From Streptomyces sp. NBC_01716 (lineage in GTDB: Bacteria; Actinomycetota; Actinomycetes; Streptomycetales; Streptomycetaceae), in the NCBI RefSeq assembly GCF_036248275.1, contig NZ_CP109181.1:3472001-3536000 (forward strand): 64,000 bases of DNA. The letters run 5' to 3'. A model generated the notes under the pieces. That model had not been told where the DNA came from and ran no database searches. It worked only from the letters and a program-made list of their open reading frames with translations. Of this stretch, positions 15,719-24,964 are shown piece by piece; within the stretch, counting starts at the first letter, position 1; every line of letters starts with the position of its first letter. The translations under genes and the position numbers were made by a program.

Positions 15719-17329
15719 TCAGAAGAGGCTTTCGGCGGCGAAGCGGAGGACCAGCTGGGGCGCTCCCGACAGGGCGACGCCCGCGAGGGCGGTCAGGCCG
15801 ATCGCGGCGGTCAGGGGGGCCGGGGCGGGGTGGGCGGCCAGGGTGCCGGCGGTGAGGCCGGCGGGAGCGGGCGTCTCCGGGACGGCCTCGGCGCTCTCCG
15901 GGCGGCCGTCCTCGGCGCTCTCGGGGCCCCGGAAGAGCACCGCCGTCCACTGGAGGTAATAGAAGAGTGCGATGACGACGTTGAAGGCCATCACGACGGC
16001 CAGCCAGCCGAGGCCCGCGTCCACGGCCGACGAGAAGACCGTGACCTTCGCGAAGAGGCCGACGACGCCGGGCGGCAGTCCGGCGAGACAGAGCAGGAAG
16101 AAGCCCATGGCGAGCGCGACGAGCGGGCGCTCGGAGGCGAGGCCGCGGTAGTCCGCGAGACGGTTCAGGGGCTTCGTACGGGCGACGAGGGCGGCGACGG
16201 CGAAGGCGCCGAGGTTCACGACGGCGTACATCAGGGCGTACGCGACGGTGGAGCCGATCTGGTCCGTGCCCGCGTACGCCGCCGCCGCGACCGGCACCAG
16301 CAGATAGCCGGCCTGCGCGACGGACGACCACGCGAGGAGCCGTACCGCGCTCCACGCGCGCGTGGCCGACTGGCGCAGCGCGGCGACGTTGCCGACGGTC
16401 ATGGTGAGTGCGGCGAGCACCGCGACGGCCGGGCCCCATACGTCGGAGTGGCTCGGGAAGGCGATGACCGTCACCAGGATCAGCCCCGAGAAGCCGACGG
16501 CCTTGCTGACGACGGAGAGGTAGGCGGCGATGGGCAGCGGCGCGCCGACGTAGGTGTCGGGGACCCAGAAGTGGAAGGGCGCGGCGGCGGCCTTGAAGGC
16601 GAAGCCGACGAGGGTCAGGGCGACGCCGGCCGACGCGAGGGTTTCGAGCTTTCCGGGGACGTCGTCGAGTCCGGCGGCAATCTCGGTGAGATGCAGGGAG
16701 CCGGTGGCGGCGTACACGAAGCTGACGCCCAGCAGCATGACGGCGGTGGCCGTCACGGAGGAGAGGAAGAACTTCAGCGCCGCCTCGGAGGAGAGGCGGT
16801 CGCCGCGCTTGAGGCCGACCAGCGCGAAGGCGGGGAGGGTGGCGACTTCGAGGGCGACGACGAGGGTGGCGAGGTCGCGGGCCGCGGGCAGGAGGGCGGC
16901 GCCGGAGGCCGAGGAGAGCAGCAGGAACCAGAATTCGCCCGCCGGGAGCCCCTTGCCGGTGTTCTTGCCCCCGTCGAGTTCGGTGACGGAGAGCAGCGCG
17001 GTGAGCAGGGCGCCGCCGAGCACCAGGAGCTGGATGACGAGGGTGAAGTGGTCGGCCGTGTAACTGCACACCCCGGGCTCCGCCGTCAGGCAGAAGGTGG
17101 ACCGGTCGCCGGCGCGCAGCGGGATGAGCAGGAGGAGCGCGGCGGCGAGGCCGGCGACGGAGAGTACGCCGAGGAGCGGCTTGCGGCGTGCCGGGACGAA
17201 GAGGTCGGCGACCAGGACGGCCAGGGCGACGGCGGCGGTGAGGGCCGGGGGCGCGATGGCGAGCCAGTCGACGGACTGGACGAGATTCGCGGCGCTGTCG
17301 GCGGCGCCCTGGGCAGCGGCCACGGTCAC
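15719..17329 (-). CDS. nuoN2: NADH-quinone oxidoreductase-like subunit N (Nuo2 cluster)
   Basis: A 536-residue antiporter-like membrane subunit, the last gene of the partial complex I cluster. It has about 14 hydrophobic helices and the Mrp/NuoN signatures: KAAAAPFHFWVPDTYVGAPLPIAAYLSVVSK with the channel lysine, and AWSSVAQAGYLLVP. Such subunits each contribute one proton path. The start is GTG at 17329, overlapping the nuoM2 stop by GTGA; the long open frame beyond it is antisense-like readthrough without homology. A C-terminal stretch near residues 485-505 (RGPESAEDGRPESAE) is polar and variable. A full-length paralogue, nuoN, lies at 42071. Confidence 0.9.
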   Translation of the reverse strand: MTVAAAQGAADSAANLVQSVDWLAIAPPALTAAVALAVLVADLFVPARRKPLLGVLSVAGLAAALLLLIPLRAGDRSTFCLTAEPGVCSYTADHFTLVIQLLVLGGALLTALLSVTELDGGKNTGKGLPAGEFWFLLLSSASGAALLPAARDLATLVVALEVATLPAFALVGLKRGDRLSSEAALKFFLSSVTATAVMLLGVSFVYAATGSLHLTEIAAGLDDVPGKLETLASAGVALTLVGFAFKAAAAPFHFWVPDTYVGAPLPIAAYLSVVSKAVGFSGLILVTVIAFPSHSDVWGPAVAVLAALTMTVGNVAALRQSATRAWSAVRLLAWSSVAQAGYLLVPVAAAAYAGTDQIGSTVAYALMYAVVNLGAFAVAALVARTKPLNRLADYRGLASERPLVALAMGFFLLCLAGLPPGVVGLFAKVTVFSSAVDAGLGWLAVVMAFNVVIALFYYLQWTAVLFRGPESAEDGRPESAEAVPETPAPAGLTAGTLAAHPAPAPLTAAIGLTALAGVALSGAPQLVLRFAAESLF

Positions 17330-18918
17330 GACTTGCCTCCTGCGAGGAGCTTCTGCACGGCCGGGTCGGTGAGGCCGAGGAGGACGGCGGGCCAGAGTCC
17401 GGCGAGGACGGTGAGGGCGACGAGCGGGGTCCAGGCGGCGAGTTCGTAGCCGTGGACGTCGGCGAGTTCGGGCGTGGGGCCGGAGTCCTCGCCGGGCTGC
17501 CGGACGACGCCCATGCAGACGCGGCGGACCACGATCAGCAGGTACGCGGCGGTGAGCAGCGTGCCGAAGCAGGCGATCGCGGTGAAGGTGACGAAGGCGG
17601 GGCGGCTGAGGCCGTCCGCGGGGTCGAAGGCGCCGAACATGGCGAGCATCTCGCCCCAGAATCCGGCGAGGCCGGGCAGGCCGAGCGAGGCGACGGCGGC
17701 GAAGGCGAGCAGACCGCCGAGGCGCGGGGCACGGCCGTACAGCGCCGCGCCGGTGGCGCCGGCGAGAGTGTCGAGGTCGGCGGTGCCGTAGCGGTCCTTG
17801 AGCGCTCCGACCAGGAAGAAGAGCAGGCCGGTGATCAGGCCGTGGGCGACGTTGGCGAAGAGCGCGCCGTTGACTCCGGTGGGGGTCATGGACGCGATGC
17901 CGAGGAGTACGAAGCCCATGTGGCCGACGGAGGAGTACGCGATCAGGCGCTTGAGGTCGCCGCCAGCGCCCTGCCGGGCGAGGGCGAGGCAGGCCAGGGA
18001 CCCGTAGATGATGCCGGCGACGGCGAAGGCGGCGAGATACGGCGCGAAGGTCCGCATCCCGTCGGGCGCGACGGGCAGGACGATACGGACGAACCCGTAC
18101 GTACCCATCTTGAGCATGACCCCGGCGAGAAGGACGGAGCCGACGGTCGGGGCGGCGGTGTGGGCGTCCGGGAGCCAGCTGTGCAGCGGCCACATCGGGG
18201 TCTTGACCGCGAGCCCGATCCCGATCGCCAGAACGGCCGTGACCTGCACGGATGTACTCAGCCCACGGCCGTTGTCAGTGGCGAGTGCCACCATGTCGAA
18301 TGTGCCCGCGTGCAGCCCGACGAGCAGCAGGCCGAGCAGCATGACCACGGATCCGAGGAGCGTGTAGAGGATGAACTTCCAGGCGGCGGCCTGCCGTTCC
18401 TCGCCGCCCCAGCGGGCGATGAGGAAGTACATCGGGATGAGCACCGTCTCGAAGGCCAGGAAGAAGAGCAGCAGGTCGAGTACGGCGAAGGTCGCGAGGG
18501 TGCCGGATTCGAGGACGAGCAGCAGGGCGACGAAGGCCTTCGGGGAGGGGCCTGCCGGGGGCTTGAAGTAGCTGTAGAGCGCGCAGAGGAAGGTCAGCAG
18601 CGCGGTCAGGACCAGAAGGGGGAGAGAGATGCCGTCGACACCGAGGTGGATCCGCACGTCCAGAGCGGCGATCCAGCTGATGTCCGTCGTGGCCTGCATC
18701 CTCGACGGCTGGTCGTGGTCGAAGCCGAGCGCGAGGACGATCGCGGCGATGAGGATCGCGCCGGTCACGCTCACGCCGTGGCGCAGTACCGCCTGGTCGG
18801 GGCTCTTGCCCCGGAGTCCGGGCGGGGCGGGCAGCAGCGCCGCCGCCGCGCCCGCGAGGGGGGCGACGACGATGAACGCGAGAAGGACCCGCATCACGGA
18901 CGTGCTGATATCGATCAC
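17326..18918 (-). CDS. nuoM2: NADH-quinone oxidoreductase-like subunit M (Nuo2 cluster)
   Basis: A 530-residue proton-pumping antiporter-like subunit. Key residues are retained: AFETVLIPMYFLIARWGG with the helix 5 glutamate, and VKTPMWPLHSWLPDAHTAAPTVGSVLLAGVMLKMGTYG with the helix 7 lysine and broken helix. LKRLIAYSSVGHMGFVLLG carries the central lysine. It therefore looks able to move protons even though the cluster lacks the NADH module. The start is GTG at 18918, 3 bases after nuoL2. The C-terminal stop overlaps the nuoN2 start. Confidence 0.92.
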   Translation of the reverse strand: MIDISTSVMRVLLAFIVVAPLAGAAAALLPAPPGLRGKSPDQAVLRHGVSVTGAILIAAIVLALGFDHDQPSRMQATTDISWIAALDVRIHLGVDGISLPLLVLTALLTFLCALYSYFKPPAGPSPKAFVALLLVLESGTLATFAVLDLLLFFLAFETVLIPMYFLIARWGGEERQAAAWKFILYTLLGSVVMLLGLLLVGLHAGTFDMVALATDNGRGLSTSVQVTAVLAIGIGLAVKTPMWPLHSWLPDAHTAAPTVGSVLLAGVMLKMGTYGFVRIVLPVAPDGMRTFAPYLAAFAVAGIIYGSLACLALARQGAGGDLKRLIAYSSVGHMGFVLLGIASMTPTGVNGALFANVAHGLITGLLFFLVGALKDRYGTADLDTLAGATGAALYGRAPRLGGLLAFAAVASLGLPGLAGFWGEMLAMFGAFDPADGLSRPAFVTFTAIACFGTLLTAAYLLIVVRRVCMGVVRQPGEDSGPTPELADVHGYELAAWTPLVALTVLAGLWPAVLLGLTDPAVQKLLAGGKS

Positions 18919-18921
18919 GGC

Positions 18922-20928
18922 TCACGCTCCGGCTGCGACGAGTACGGCGGCGATGGCCAGGACGACCGTTCCGGCGAGCAGGGCGCCCAGGTAGGTCTGG
19001 ACGTTGCCGGTCTGCGCGCCGCGTACGGCGATGCCGAGCCAGCGGGTGCCGGTGCCCGCTCCGCGTACGTAGGTGTCGACGACCTCGCGGTCGAGGAAGC
19101 GGACCAGCGTCGCCGCGGCCTGGACCGGGCGCTGGAAGAGGACGCGGTAGAGGGCGTCCAGGTGGAAGCCGGCGGCGGCGTGGTCGTGGAGCCTGCCCAG
19201 CAGGAGCCGGCCGGGGTCGGCCGGGTCGGGGGCCGAGGCGATGTCGCCGTAGGCGGGGATGTGGCTGGCGATGGCCTCGGCCTCGGAGAGCGCGGGCTCG
19301 GCGTCCGGGTGCGCGGCGACGGCGCCCATCGGGGTCCGGGCGGCGAGTGCCGTGGTGTGGCTCCAGGCGCCGTAGGTGACCAGTCCGCCGACGAGGGCGA
19401 CTCCCGTGCCGAGTACGGAGGTGGTGACCGTGGGGGTGAGGCTGTCGGCGTCCAGCCAGGGGGCGATGATGCCGACGGTCAGGCCGAACGCGAGGGAGGG
19501 GACGGCGAGCACCCACAGGACGGTGTTCATCGCGAGGGGCTGTCTGCCGTGGTCGGCCGCTTCGGGGCCCCGGCCCCGGAAGGCGAGGAGCCACAGGCGC
19601 GTGGCGTAGGCGGCGGTGAGGAGGGCGGTGAGCAGACCGGCGACCAGCACGGTCCAGCCCGCCAGGCTGGGGGCGATCTCGGACTCGCCGAGGGCGGTGT
19701 GTTCGGCGGCGACGAGGACGGCTTCCTTGGAGAAGAAGCCGGCGAAGGGCGGGATGGCGGCGAGCGCGAGCAGGGCGACCGTCATCGTCCAGTAGGCGTC
19801 GGGGACGCGTTTGGCGAGGCCGCCCATCCGGGACATGGCGGCGAGGGAGTTGGTGCCCGCGGCGTGGATGATCACGCCGGCGCCGAGGAAGAGAAGCGCC
19901 TTGAAGGCGCCGTGCGAGATGAGGTGGAAGACGGCCGCGCCGCGGTCGCCCACGGCCAGCGCGCCGGTCATGTAGCCGAGTTGGCCGATGGTCGAGTAGG
20001 CGAGAACACGTTTGATGTCGTCCTGCGCGAGGGCGGCGAGCGCCGAGCCGACCATGGTGATCGCCGCCAGCACGGCGAGTACGCCGAGGGCGGCGGCCGA
20101 GGCGGCGAAGACAGGGAGGAGACGGGCCACGAAGTAGACACCGGCGGCGACCATCGTCGCCGCGTGGATCAGCGCGGAGACGGGGGTGGGGCCGGCCATC
20201 GCGTCGGGCAGCCAGGTGTGCAGCGGGAATTGGGCCGACTTGCCCGCGACACCGGCGATCAGCAGGAGCGCGATCAGGGTGGGGTGGTCGAGTCCGTCGT
20301 TCGCGACGGAGTGGAGGACGCCGGTGATCCGGAACGTGCCGGTGTCGACGGCGAGCGCGAACAGACCGAGCAGGAAGGGGACATCACCGAGTTTGGTGAC
20401 CAGGAAGGCCTTCAGGGAGGCGGCGCGCGCCTCGGGCGTCTCCCAGTAGTGGCCGACCAGGAAGTACGAGCAGATGCCCATGATCTCCCAGCCGACCAGC
20501 AGCACCATCAGGTCGCCGGAGTAGACGACGAGCAGCATCGCGGAGGTGAAGAGGGAGACGAGGGCGGCGTACGAGGGGTAGCGCGGGTCGTCGCGCAGAT
20601 AGCTCGTCGAGTAGATCTGCACGCATGTCGCGACCACGCCGACGAGGATCGCGACGAGGGCGGCGAAGCCGTCGATGTGCAGGGCGAGGTCGATCGGGAC
20701 CGAGCCGGTGGGGGTGAGCTGGGTCGCGGCGTCGATCGGTGCGCGGGTGCCGCCGTGCCCGTTGCTCTGGCGTACGGCGACGATCGCGGCGAGTACGGCG
20801 GCGGCGAGCGGCGGCAGCACGGCCAGTGGCCGGACGAAGCCGGGGGCCGTACGGCCGATGAGCAGTCCGGCGACCGCCCCGAGGAACGGCAGGAGGGGGA
20901 CGAGGACGGCGAGGGTGGTCGTGGTCAC
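18922..20928 (-). CDS. nuoL2: NADH-quinone oxidoreductase-like subunit L (Nuo2 cluster)
   Basis: A 668-residue membrane subunit, the most distal pump of complex I, with a long C-terminal extension expected to form the lateral amphipathic helix. Conserved blocks are [18 protein letters not shown] (pump glutamate), [42 protein letters not shown] (pump lysine), [19 protein letters not shown] and [17 protein letters not shown]. The start is GTG at 20928, overlapping the nuoK2 stop by GTGA. It is a little longer than NuoL of the main operon (631 residues). Motifs required for proton translocation appear complete. Confidence 0.93.
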   Translation of the reverse strand: MTTTTLAVLVPLLPFLGAVAGLLIGRTAPGFVRPLAVLPPLAAAVLAAIVAVRQSNGHGGTRAPIDAATQLTPTGSVPIDLALHIDGFAALVAILVGVVATCVQIYSTSYLRDDPRYPSYAALVSLFTSAMLLVVYSGDLMVLLVGWEIMGICSYFLVGHYWETPEARAASLKAFLVTKLGDVPFLLGLFALAVDTGTFRITGVLHSVANDGLDHPTLIALLLIAGVAGKSAQFPLHTWLPDAMAGPTPVSALIHAATMVAAGVYFVARLLPVFAASAAALGVLAVLAAITMVGSALAALAQDDIKRVLAYSTIGQLGYMTGALAVGDRGAAVFHLISHGAFKALLFLGAGVIIHAAGTNSLAAMSRMGGLAKRVPDAYWTMTVALLALAAIPPFAGFFSKEAVLVAAEHTALGESEIAPSLAGWTVLVAGLLTALLTAAYATRLWLLAFRGRGPEAADHGRQPLAMNTVLWVLAVPSLAFGLTVGIIAPWLDADSLTPTVTTSVLGTGVALVGGLVTYGAWSHTTALAARTPMGAVAAHPDAEPALSEAEAIASHIPAYGDIASAPDPADPGRLLLGRLHDHAAAGFHLDALYRVLFQRPVQAAATLVRFLDREVVDTYVRGAGTGTRWLGIAVRGAQTGNVQTYLGALLAGTVVLAIAAVLVAAGA

Positions 20929-21350
20929 GCGGTGGCCTCAGCCTTCTTCGCACGGGCGTCGGCTTCGGCCCGCGCGGACTCGGCGGCCGCGTCTTCAGCC
21001 GCCGCGTCTTCGGCGGACCTGGCCGCGGCCTCGTCGCTCGCGTCGCTCTCGACGCTGTCGCGGAGGCGGTCGACGTCCGCGGTGCCCCGGGCGCGGTAGA
21101 CCATCAGGACGATCGCCAGGCCGATGCCGATCTCGGCGGCGGCGACGGCGATCACGAACAGGGTGAGCGCCTGGCCGGCGTGCAGGGTGTCGCGCAGCCA
21201 GACGTCGAAGGCGACGAGGTTGAGATTGACGGCGTTGAGCATCAGCTCGACGGACATGAGGACGAGGATCGCGTTGCGGCGGGCGAGCACCCCGTACAGA
21301 CCGGTGCAGAACAGCAGCGCCGCGAGCACGGCGGGATAGGCGAGATGCAT
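20925..21350 (-). CDS. nuoK2: NADH-quinone oxidoreductase-like subunit K with acidic tail (Nuo2 cluster)
   Basis: A 141-residue protein. Residues 1-90 are a normal NuoK: three helices with the conserved helix 2 glutamate in [17 protein letters not shown] and the second in [17 protein letters not shown]. The rest, from about residue 92, is an Ala-, Glu- and Asp-rich tail ([15 protein letters not shown], then repeated EDAAAE-type units) ending in KKAEATA. Typical NuoK, including the one at 47206, is near 100 residues. The tail probably faces the cytoplasm and has no family counterpart I recognise. ATGA and GTGA overlaps join it to nuoJ2 and nuoL2. Confidence 0.9.
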   Translation of the reverse strand: MHLAYPAVLAALLFCTGLYGVLARRNAILVLMSVELMLNAVNLNLVAFDVWLRDTLHAGQALTLFVIAVAAAEIGIGLAIVLMVYRARGTADVDRLRDSVESDASDEAAARSAEDAAAEDAAAESARAEADARAKKAEATA

Positions 21351-21898
21351 CAGCGCTGCTCCTTGCCGCTCTTGCGGGACAGGACGATCGCGCCGATGAG
21401 CGCGGCGAGCAGGAGGACGGAGAGTGCTTCGAAGGGCAGGACCCAGTGCCGGAAGAGGAATTGTCCGGAGACCTCGGTGGACCCCTGGGCGGGGCCTTCG
21501 AGTTCGATCCAGGTCGTACGGAACGCGTCGACGACCACCCACACCAGCGCGACGGCCGCGGTGATCGCCACCGCGAGCGCGACCCACCGGTTCTCCGAAT
21601 CCGCGTCCGGGGAACGGCCGATGGGCGCCTTCGTCAGCATCAGCCCGAACAGAAGGAGGACGACGACGGAGCCGACATAGATCAGGACCTGGACCCAGGC
21701 GATGAACTCGGCGGTCAGCAGCAGGTATTCGACGGCCAGGCCGCCGAGCGCGACGACGAGCCAGAGGGCGGCGTGCACCAGCTGTCTGGTCGTGACGGTG
21801 ATGACGGCCGCGCCGAGGGTGACGACGCCGACGAGGACGAAGGCGATCTCGACACCGGTCGGGGAGAGGAAGCCGGGGTCGGCCGCGAGGTGGGTCAC
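21350..21898 (-). CDS. nuoJ2: NADH-quinone oxidoreductase-like subunit J (Nuo2 cluster)
   Basis: A 182-residue membrane subunit with five hydrophobic segments. It carries the NuoJ motif [24 protein letters not shown], which contains the conserved Tyr and the pi-bulge helix 3 that couples quinone chemistry to pumping. The start is GTG at 21898 (VTHLAADPG), overlapping the nuoI2 stop by GTGA. The longer open frame towards 22297 is the shadow of nuoI2. It overlaps nuoK2 by ATGA. It is much shorter than NuoJ of the main operon (273 residues), whose extra length is a hydrophilic tail. Confidence 0.9.
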   Translation of the reverse strand: MTHLAADPGFLSPTGVEIAFVLVGVVTLGAAVITVTTRQLVHAALWLVVALGGLAVEYLLLTAEFIAWVQVLIYVGSVVVLLLFGLMLTKAPIGRSPDADSENRWVALAVAITAAVALVWVVVDAFRTTWIELEGPAQGSTEVSGQFLFRHWVLPFEALSVLLLAALIGAIVLSRKSGKEQR

Positions 21899-22476
21899 GC
21901 GCCGTCCTCCCGCTCCCGGGGTGCGGAGGTGCTCTCCGCCCGTGCCGCGGCTTCCGCCGCCGCCAGCTTGTCGGCCGTCTTGCGGGCGGCGCCGATCTCC
22001 TTCGGCTCCTCGGCGCCCGGGTCGAGGGCGGGCGGGGCCGGCACGGTCCACATCCACTCGCGGAGCCTGTCGCGCTCGTGGGTGAGTTCCAGGATGTCCG
22101 TCTCCGCGTACTCGAACTCCGGTGACCAGAACAGCGCGTCGAAAGGACAGACCTCGATACAGATACCGCAGTACATGCAGAGCGAGAAGTCGATGGCGAA
22201 CCGGTCGAGGACGTTGCGGCTGCGCTCGCGTCCGCCGGGGGCGGCGGCGGGCAGCGTCTCCTTGTGGGAGTCGATGTAGATGCACCAGTCGGGGCACTCA
22301 CGGGCGCAGAGCATGCAGACCGTGCAGTTCTCCTCGAACAGACCGATCACGCCCCTGCTGCGGGGCGGGAGTTCGGGCTGGGTGTCCGGGTACTGCGCGG
22401 TGACGGACTTCCTCGTCATCGTACGAAGGGTGACGGCCAGCCCCTTGGCCAGGCCGCTACCGGGGATCGGAGCCAC
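21895..22476 (-). CDS. nuoI2: NADH-quinone oxidoreductase-like subunit I, 2x[4Fe-4S] (Nuo2 cluster)
   Basis: A 193-residue ferredoxin-like subunit with both cluster motifs complete: [12 protein letters not shown] (residues about 50-61) and [12 protein letters not shown] (about 90-101). These bind clusters N6a and N6b that pass electrons towards NuoB. An N-terminal amphipathic helix ([17 protein letters not shown]) anchors it to the membrane arm. Because NuoE, F and G are missing from this cluster, NuoI2 would be the outermost electron carrier, the position where ferredoxin docks in NADH-module-free relatives. The start is GTG at 22476, immediately after the nuoH2 stop. The C-terminus is charged and variable. 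Confidence 0.92.
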   Translation of the reverse strand: MAPIPGSGLAKGLAVTLRTMTRKSVTAQYPDTQPELPPRSRGVIGLFEENCTVCMLCARECPDWCIYIDSHKETLPAAAPGGRERSRNVLDRFAIDFSLCMYCGICIEVCPFDALFWSPEFEYAETDILELTHERDRLREWMWTVPAPPALDPGAEEPKEIGAARKTADKLAAAEAAARAESTSAPREREDGA

Positions 22477-23445
22477 TTACTGGATCACCACCTTGACGAT
22501 GCCGGTGAGGGCGATCTGGGCGAGGGCGAGCGGGATGAGCACGGTCCACGCGAGCTTCTGGAGCTGGTCCTCGCGCAGCCGCGGATAGCTGACGCGCAGC
22601 CAGATGACGACGAAGGCGAGGAGGAACGTCTTGAGGAGAGTCCAGAGCCAGCCGAGGTCGTCCCCGCCGAACGGGCTGTGCCAGCCGCCGAGGAACAGGA
22701 CGGTGGTCAGTCCGCACAGGACGACGATGCCCGCGTACTCGGCGAGAAGAAACAGCGCGAAGCGCAGACCGGTGTACTCGGTGTAGGCGCCGAAGATGAT
22801 CTCGGAGTCGGCCACCGGCATGTCGAAGGGAGGGCGCTGGAGTTCGGCGAGGCCGGCGACGAAGAAGACGAGGGCGCCGACGATCTGCCAGGGCACCCAC
22901 CACCACTCGAAGGCGTCGAGGATGCCCGGCAGCGAGACCGTGCCGGCCGCCATCGCGACGGAGGCGGCGGTGAGCAGCATGGGCAGTTCGTACGCGAGCA
23001 GTTGGGCGGCGGTGCGCAGCCCGCCGAGCAGGGAGAACTTGTTGGCCGACGCCCAGCCCGCCATGAGCGAGCCGAGCACGCCGACGCCCATCACGGCGAG
23101 CACGAAGAAGATGCCCGCGTCGACGACCTCGCCGACGGCGCCCTCCTGGGGGCCGATCGGGATCACGACCAGGACGAGGAGATAGGGCAGCAGGGCGACG
23201 GCCGGGGCGAGCTGGAAGATCCGGCGGTCGGCGGCGGCCGGGACGATGTCTTCCTTCTGCGCGAACTTCACGCCGTCGGCGACGAGTTGGGCCCAGCCGT
23301 GGAAGCCGCCGACGTACATGGGGCCGAGGCGGCCCTGCATGTGGGCCATGACCTTGTGCTCGGTCTGTCCGACGATCAGGGGCAGGAGGAGGAAGGCGGC
23401 GAAGACGATGACCAGCCGAATGGCGACGTCGAGCACGTCGTTCAC
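22477..23445 (-). CDS. nuoH2: NADH-quinone oxidoreductase-like subunit H, altered quinone-site motifs (Nuo2 cluster)
   Basis: A 322-residue membrane subunit that in complex I forms the quinone funnel with NuoB and NuoD. The overall fold is clear (VMAHMQGRLGPMYVGG, VADGVKFAQKED, LLAYELPMLLTAAS, LRVSYPRLREDQLQKLAWTVLIPLAL). Two normally invariant stretches differ from the main NuoH. The GPN of [11 protein letters not shown] is GPM (RLGPMYVGGFHG), and the acidic loop [14 protein letters not shown] reads PFDMPVADSEIIFG, replacing two conserved glutamates by Val and Asp. The start is GTG at 23445, overlapping the nuoC2 stop. The changes fit the absence of NuoD2. Confidence 0.92.
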   Translation of the reverse strand: MNDVLDVAIRLVIVFAAFLLLPLIVGQTEHKVMAHMQGRLGPMYVGGFHGWAQLVADGVKFAQKEDIVPAAADRRIFQLAPAVALLPYLLVLVVIPIGPQEGAVGEVVDAGIFFVLAVMGVGVLGSLMAGWASANKFSLLGGLRTAAQLLAYELPMLLTAASVAMAAGTVSLPGILDAFEWWWVPWQIVGALVFFVAGLAELQRPPFDMPVADSEIIFGAYTEYTGLRFALFLLAEYAGIVVLCGLTTVLFLGGWHSPFGGDDLGWLWTLLKTFLLAFVVIWLRVSYPRLREDQLQKLAWTVLIPLALAQIALTGIVKVVIQ

Positions 23446-24278
23446 GCGTCTCCTCCGGGCCGCTCGGAGTCGGGACCGGGCTCCGCCTCAGGCGCGGGCG
23501 CCGTCTGGTCGGGGGCGGACTCAGGCCCGGCGTCCCGACCGGACTCAGGGGCCGTCTTGCGCCACGGGGCGTCCGTGGTTGTGGGGGAGGGCTGCTGGCT
23601 CGTGGAGCCCTCCGTCACGCTGCGGGCGCGGCGGACCGGGCGGTCCCCCGCAGCGCGGGGCGCGCGGGCCGGGCGGGCGGGGGCCGGTGGGAGCTGGCCC
23701 TTGAGCGGGCCCCAGTCGTTCGGGTCCGGTACGCCCGGCGGCAGCATCTGGCGGCGCTTGGGGCCCGTGTGGCCCGGCGCGGACTCCCCCGGCTCCTTCG
23801 CGCCCGGCCAGGCCTTCGCGACCCGGGCCGCCAGGACGAAGTCCTTGCGCAGCGGGTGCCCTTCGAAGGTCTCGGGCAGCAACAGGTGCACCAGGTTGGG
23901 GTGGTCGGTGAAGGTGATGCCGAACATCTCGTACGTCTCGCGCTCGTGCCAGCCCGCGCCCGCGTAGACCCCGAGGGCGGTGGGCAGTACGGCGGCCGCG
24001 TGCGGAACGGTCGTACGGACCAACAGGCGCCGTACGGCCCCGCGTTCGACCGACGCGACGTGCGCGCTCACGCGGAAGCCGGTGCCCGGTTCGTCGACGG
24101 CGCTCAGCCAGTCGAAGTAGGTGCAGCCCAGGCCGTCACGGGCGGTTTTGAGCGCGGTCAGCCAGGAGGCGGCGGGGACGTCGACCGTCAGCAGGTCGTA
24201 CGCGCGCTCCGCGGTGGCGTCCGCGCCGAAGATCTCGGTGACGGCGTCGGGCAGGCCCTCGTACGCGTCCGAAGTCAT
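23442..24278 (-). CDS. nuoC2: NADH-quinone oxidoreductase-like subunit C with disordered tail (Nuo2 cluster)
   Basis: A 278-residue protein. Residues about 20-165 are a normal 30-kDa/NuoC domain, with the signature GWHERETYEMFGITFTDHPN and HLLLPETFEGHPLRKDF. The remaining roughly 110 residues are rich in Pro, Ala, Arg and Ser with no recognisable domain. This is where a fused or adjacent NuoD would be expected, but no NuoD sequence occurs in the tail or in the adjoining DNA, because nuoH2 begins within the last codons. ATGA overlap with nuoB2 and GTGA overlap with nuoH2 make translation continuous. Confidence 0.9.
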   Translation of the reverse strand: MTSDAYEGLPDAVTEIFGADATAERAYDLLTVDVPAASWLTALKTARDGLGCTYFDWLSAVDEPGTGFRVSAHVASVERGAVRRLLVRTTVPHAAAVLPTALGVYAGAGWHERETYEMFGITFTDHPNLVHLLLPETFEGHPLRKDFVLAARVAKAWPGAKEPGESAPGHTGPKRRQMLPPGVPDPNDWGPLKGQLPPAPARPARAPRAAGDRPVRRARSVTEGSTSQQPSPTTTDAPWRKTAPESGRDAGPESAPDQTAPAPEAEPGPDSERPGGDA

Positions 24279-24964
24279 CAGGTGCTCTCCCCCGCCGTGG
24301 ATCCCGGCGTGGATCCCGCCGTGGCACCCGGCGTCGGCGGGGCCGCGACCAGCCCGCTGGTCAGCGCGGCGGTGCTCGGCCGGCTGCTCCCGGAGCCGTA
24401 ACGCTCCCCCAGCGACTCGCGGGAGATCTTCTCCTGGAGCTTGAGGATCCCCTGGAGCAGCGCCTCGGGGCGCGGCGGGCAGCCCGGTACGTAGACGTCG
24501 ACCGGGATGATCTGGTCGACGCCCTTCGTGACGGAGTACGAGTCCCAGTACGGGCCACCGCAGTTGGAGCAGGCGCCGAAGGAGATCACGTACTTGGGCT
24601 CGGGCATCTGCTCGAACAGCCGCTTCACCGCCGGTGCCATCTTGTCCGTCACCGTGCCGGACACGACCATCAGGTCCGCCTGGCGCGGGCCCGGCGCGAG
24701 GGGGATGACGCCGAGCCTGATGAAGTCGTGCCGGGCCATCGACGCGGCGATGAACTCGATGGCACAGCAGGCGAGTCCGAAGTTGAAGACCCAGAGGCTG
24801 TAGCGGCGGCCCCAGTTGAGGACGACCTTCATCGGCTGGGGTGCCAGGCGCGAGAGCACGCCCAGGCGTTGGGGATCGGGCAGTTCGACCGGTGCGGCGG
24901 CGGCCGGAGCCGGCTCGGCCCCGGCGGGAGTCGCAACCTCGGCGGCGGCGGGGGTCACGTCCAT
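24278..24964 (-). CDS. nuoB2: NADH-quinone oxidoreductase-like subunit B, [4Fe-4S] N2 (Nuo2 cluster)
   Basis: A 228-residue subunit that holds cluster N2, the last iron-sulfur cluster before quinone. All four ligands are present: the tandem Cys of [17 protein letters not shown] and [13 protein letters not shown]. The core spans residues about 45-185. It is flanked by an Ala/Pro-rich N-terminal segment (about 1-30) and a Ser/Thr/Pro/Gly tail encoded partly by imperfect 12-base repeats near 24294-24330. The start is ATG at 24964, overlapping nuoA2 by 10 bases; GTG at 24958 is possible. The main operon has a compact 184-residue NuoB. Confidence 0.92.
   Translation of the reverse strand: MDVTPAAAEVATPAGAEPAPAAAAPVELPDPQRLGVLSRLAPQPMKVVLNWGRRYSLWVFNFGLACCAIEFIAASMARHDFIRLGVIPLAPGPRQADLMVVSGTVTDKMAPAVKRLFEQMPEPKYVISFGACSNCGGPYWDSYSVTKGVDQIIPVDVYVPGCPPRPEALLQGILKLQEKISRESLGERYGSGSSRPSTAALTSGLVAAPPTPGATAGSTPGSTAGEST

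Noticed and set aside
17452..21099. A very long open frame opposite nuoM2 and nuoL2
   Set aside because: It is antisense to two well-conserved genes, its composition is Gly/Glu/Arg/Asp-rich as expected from the reverse of GC-rich codons, and it has no domain.
23442..23800. A hidden NuoD remnant in the NuoC2 tail
   Set aside because: The tail contains none of the NuoD signatures ([16 protein letters not shown] or DPVMGGVDR) and is low-complexity, so it is not a degenerate NuoD.
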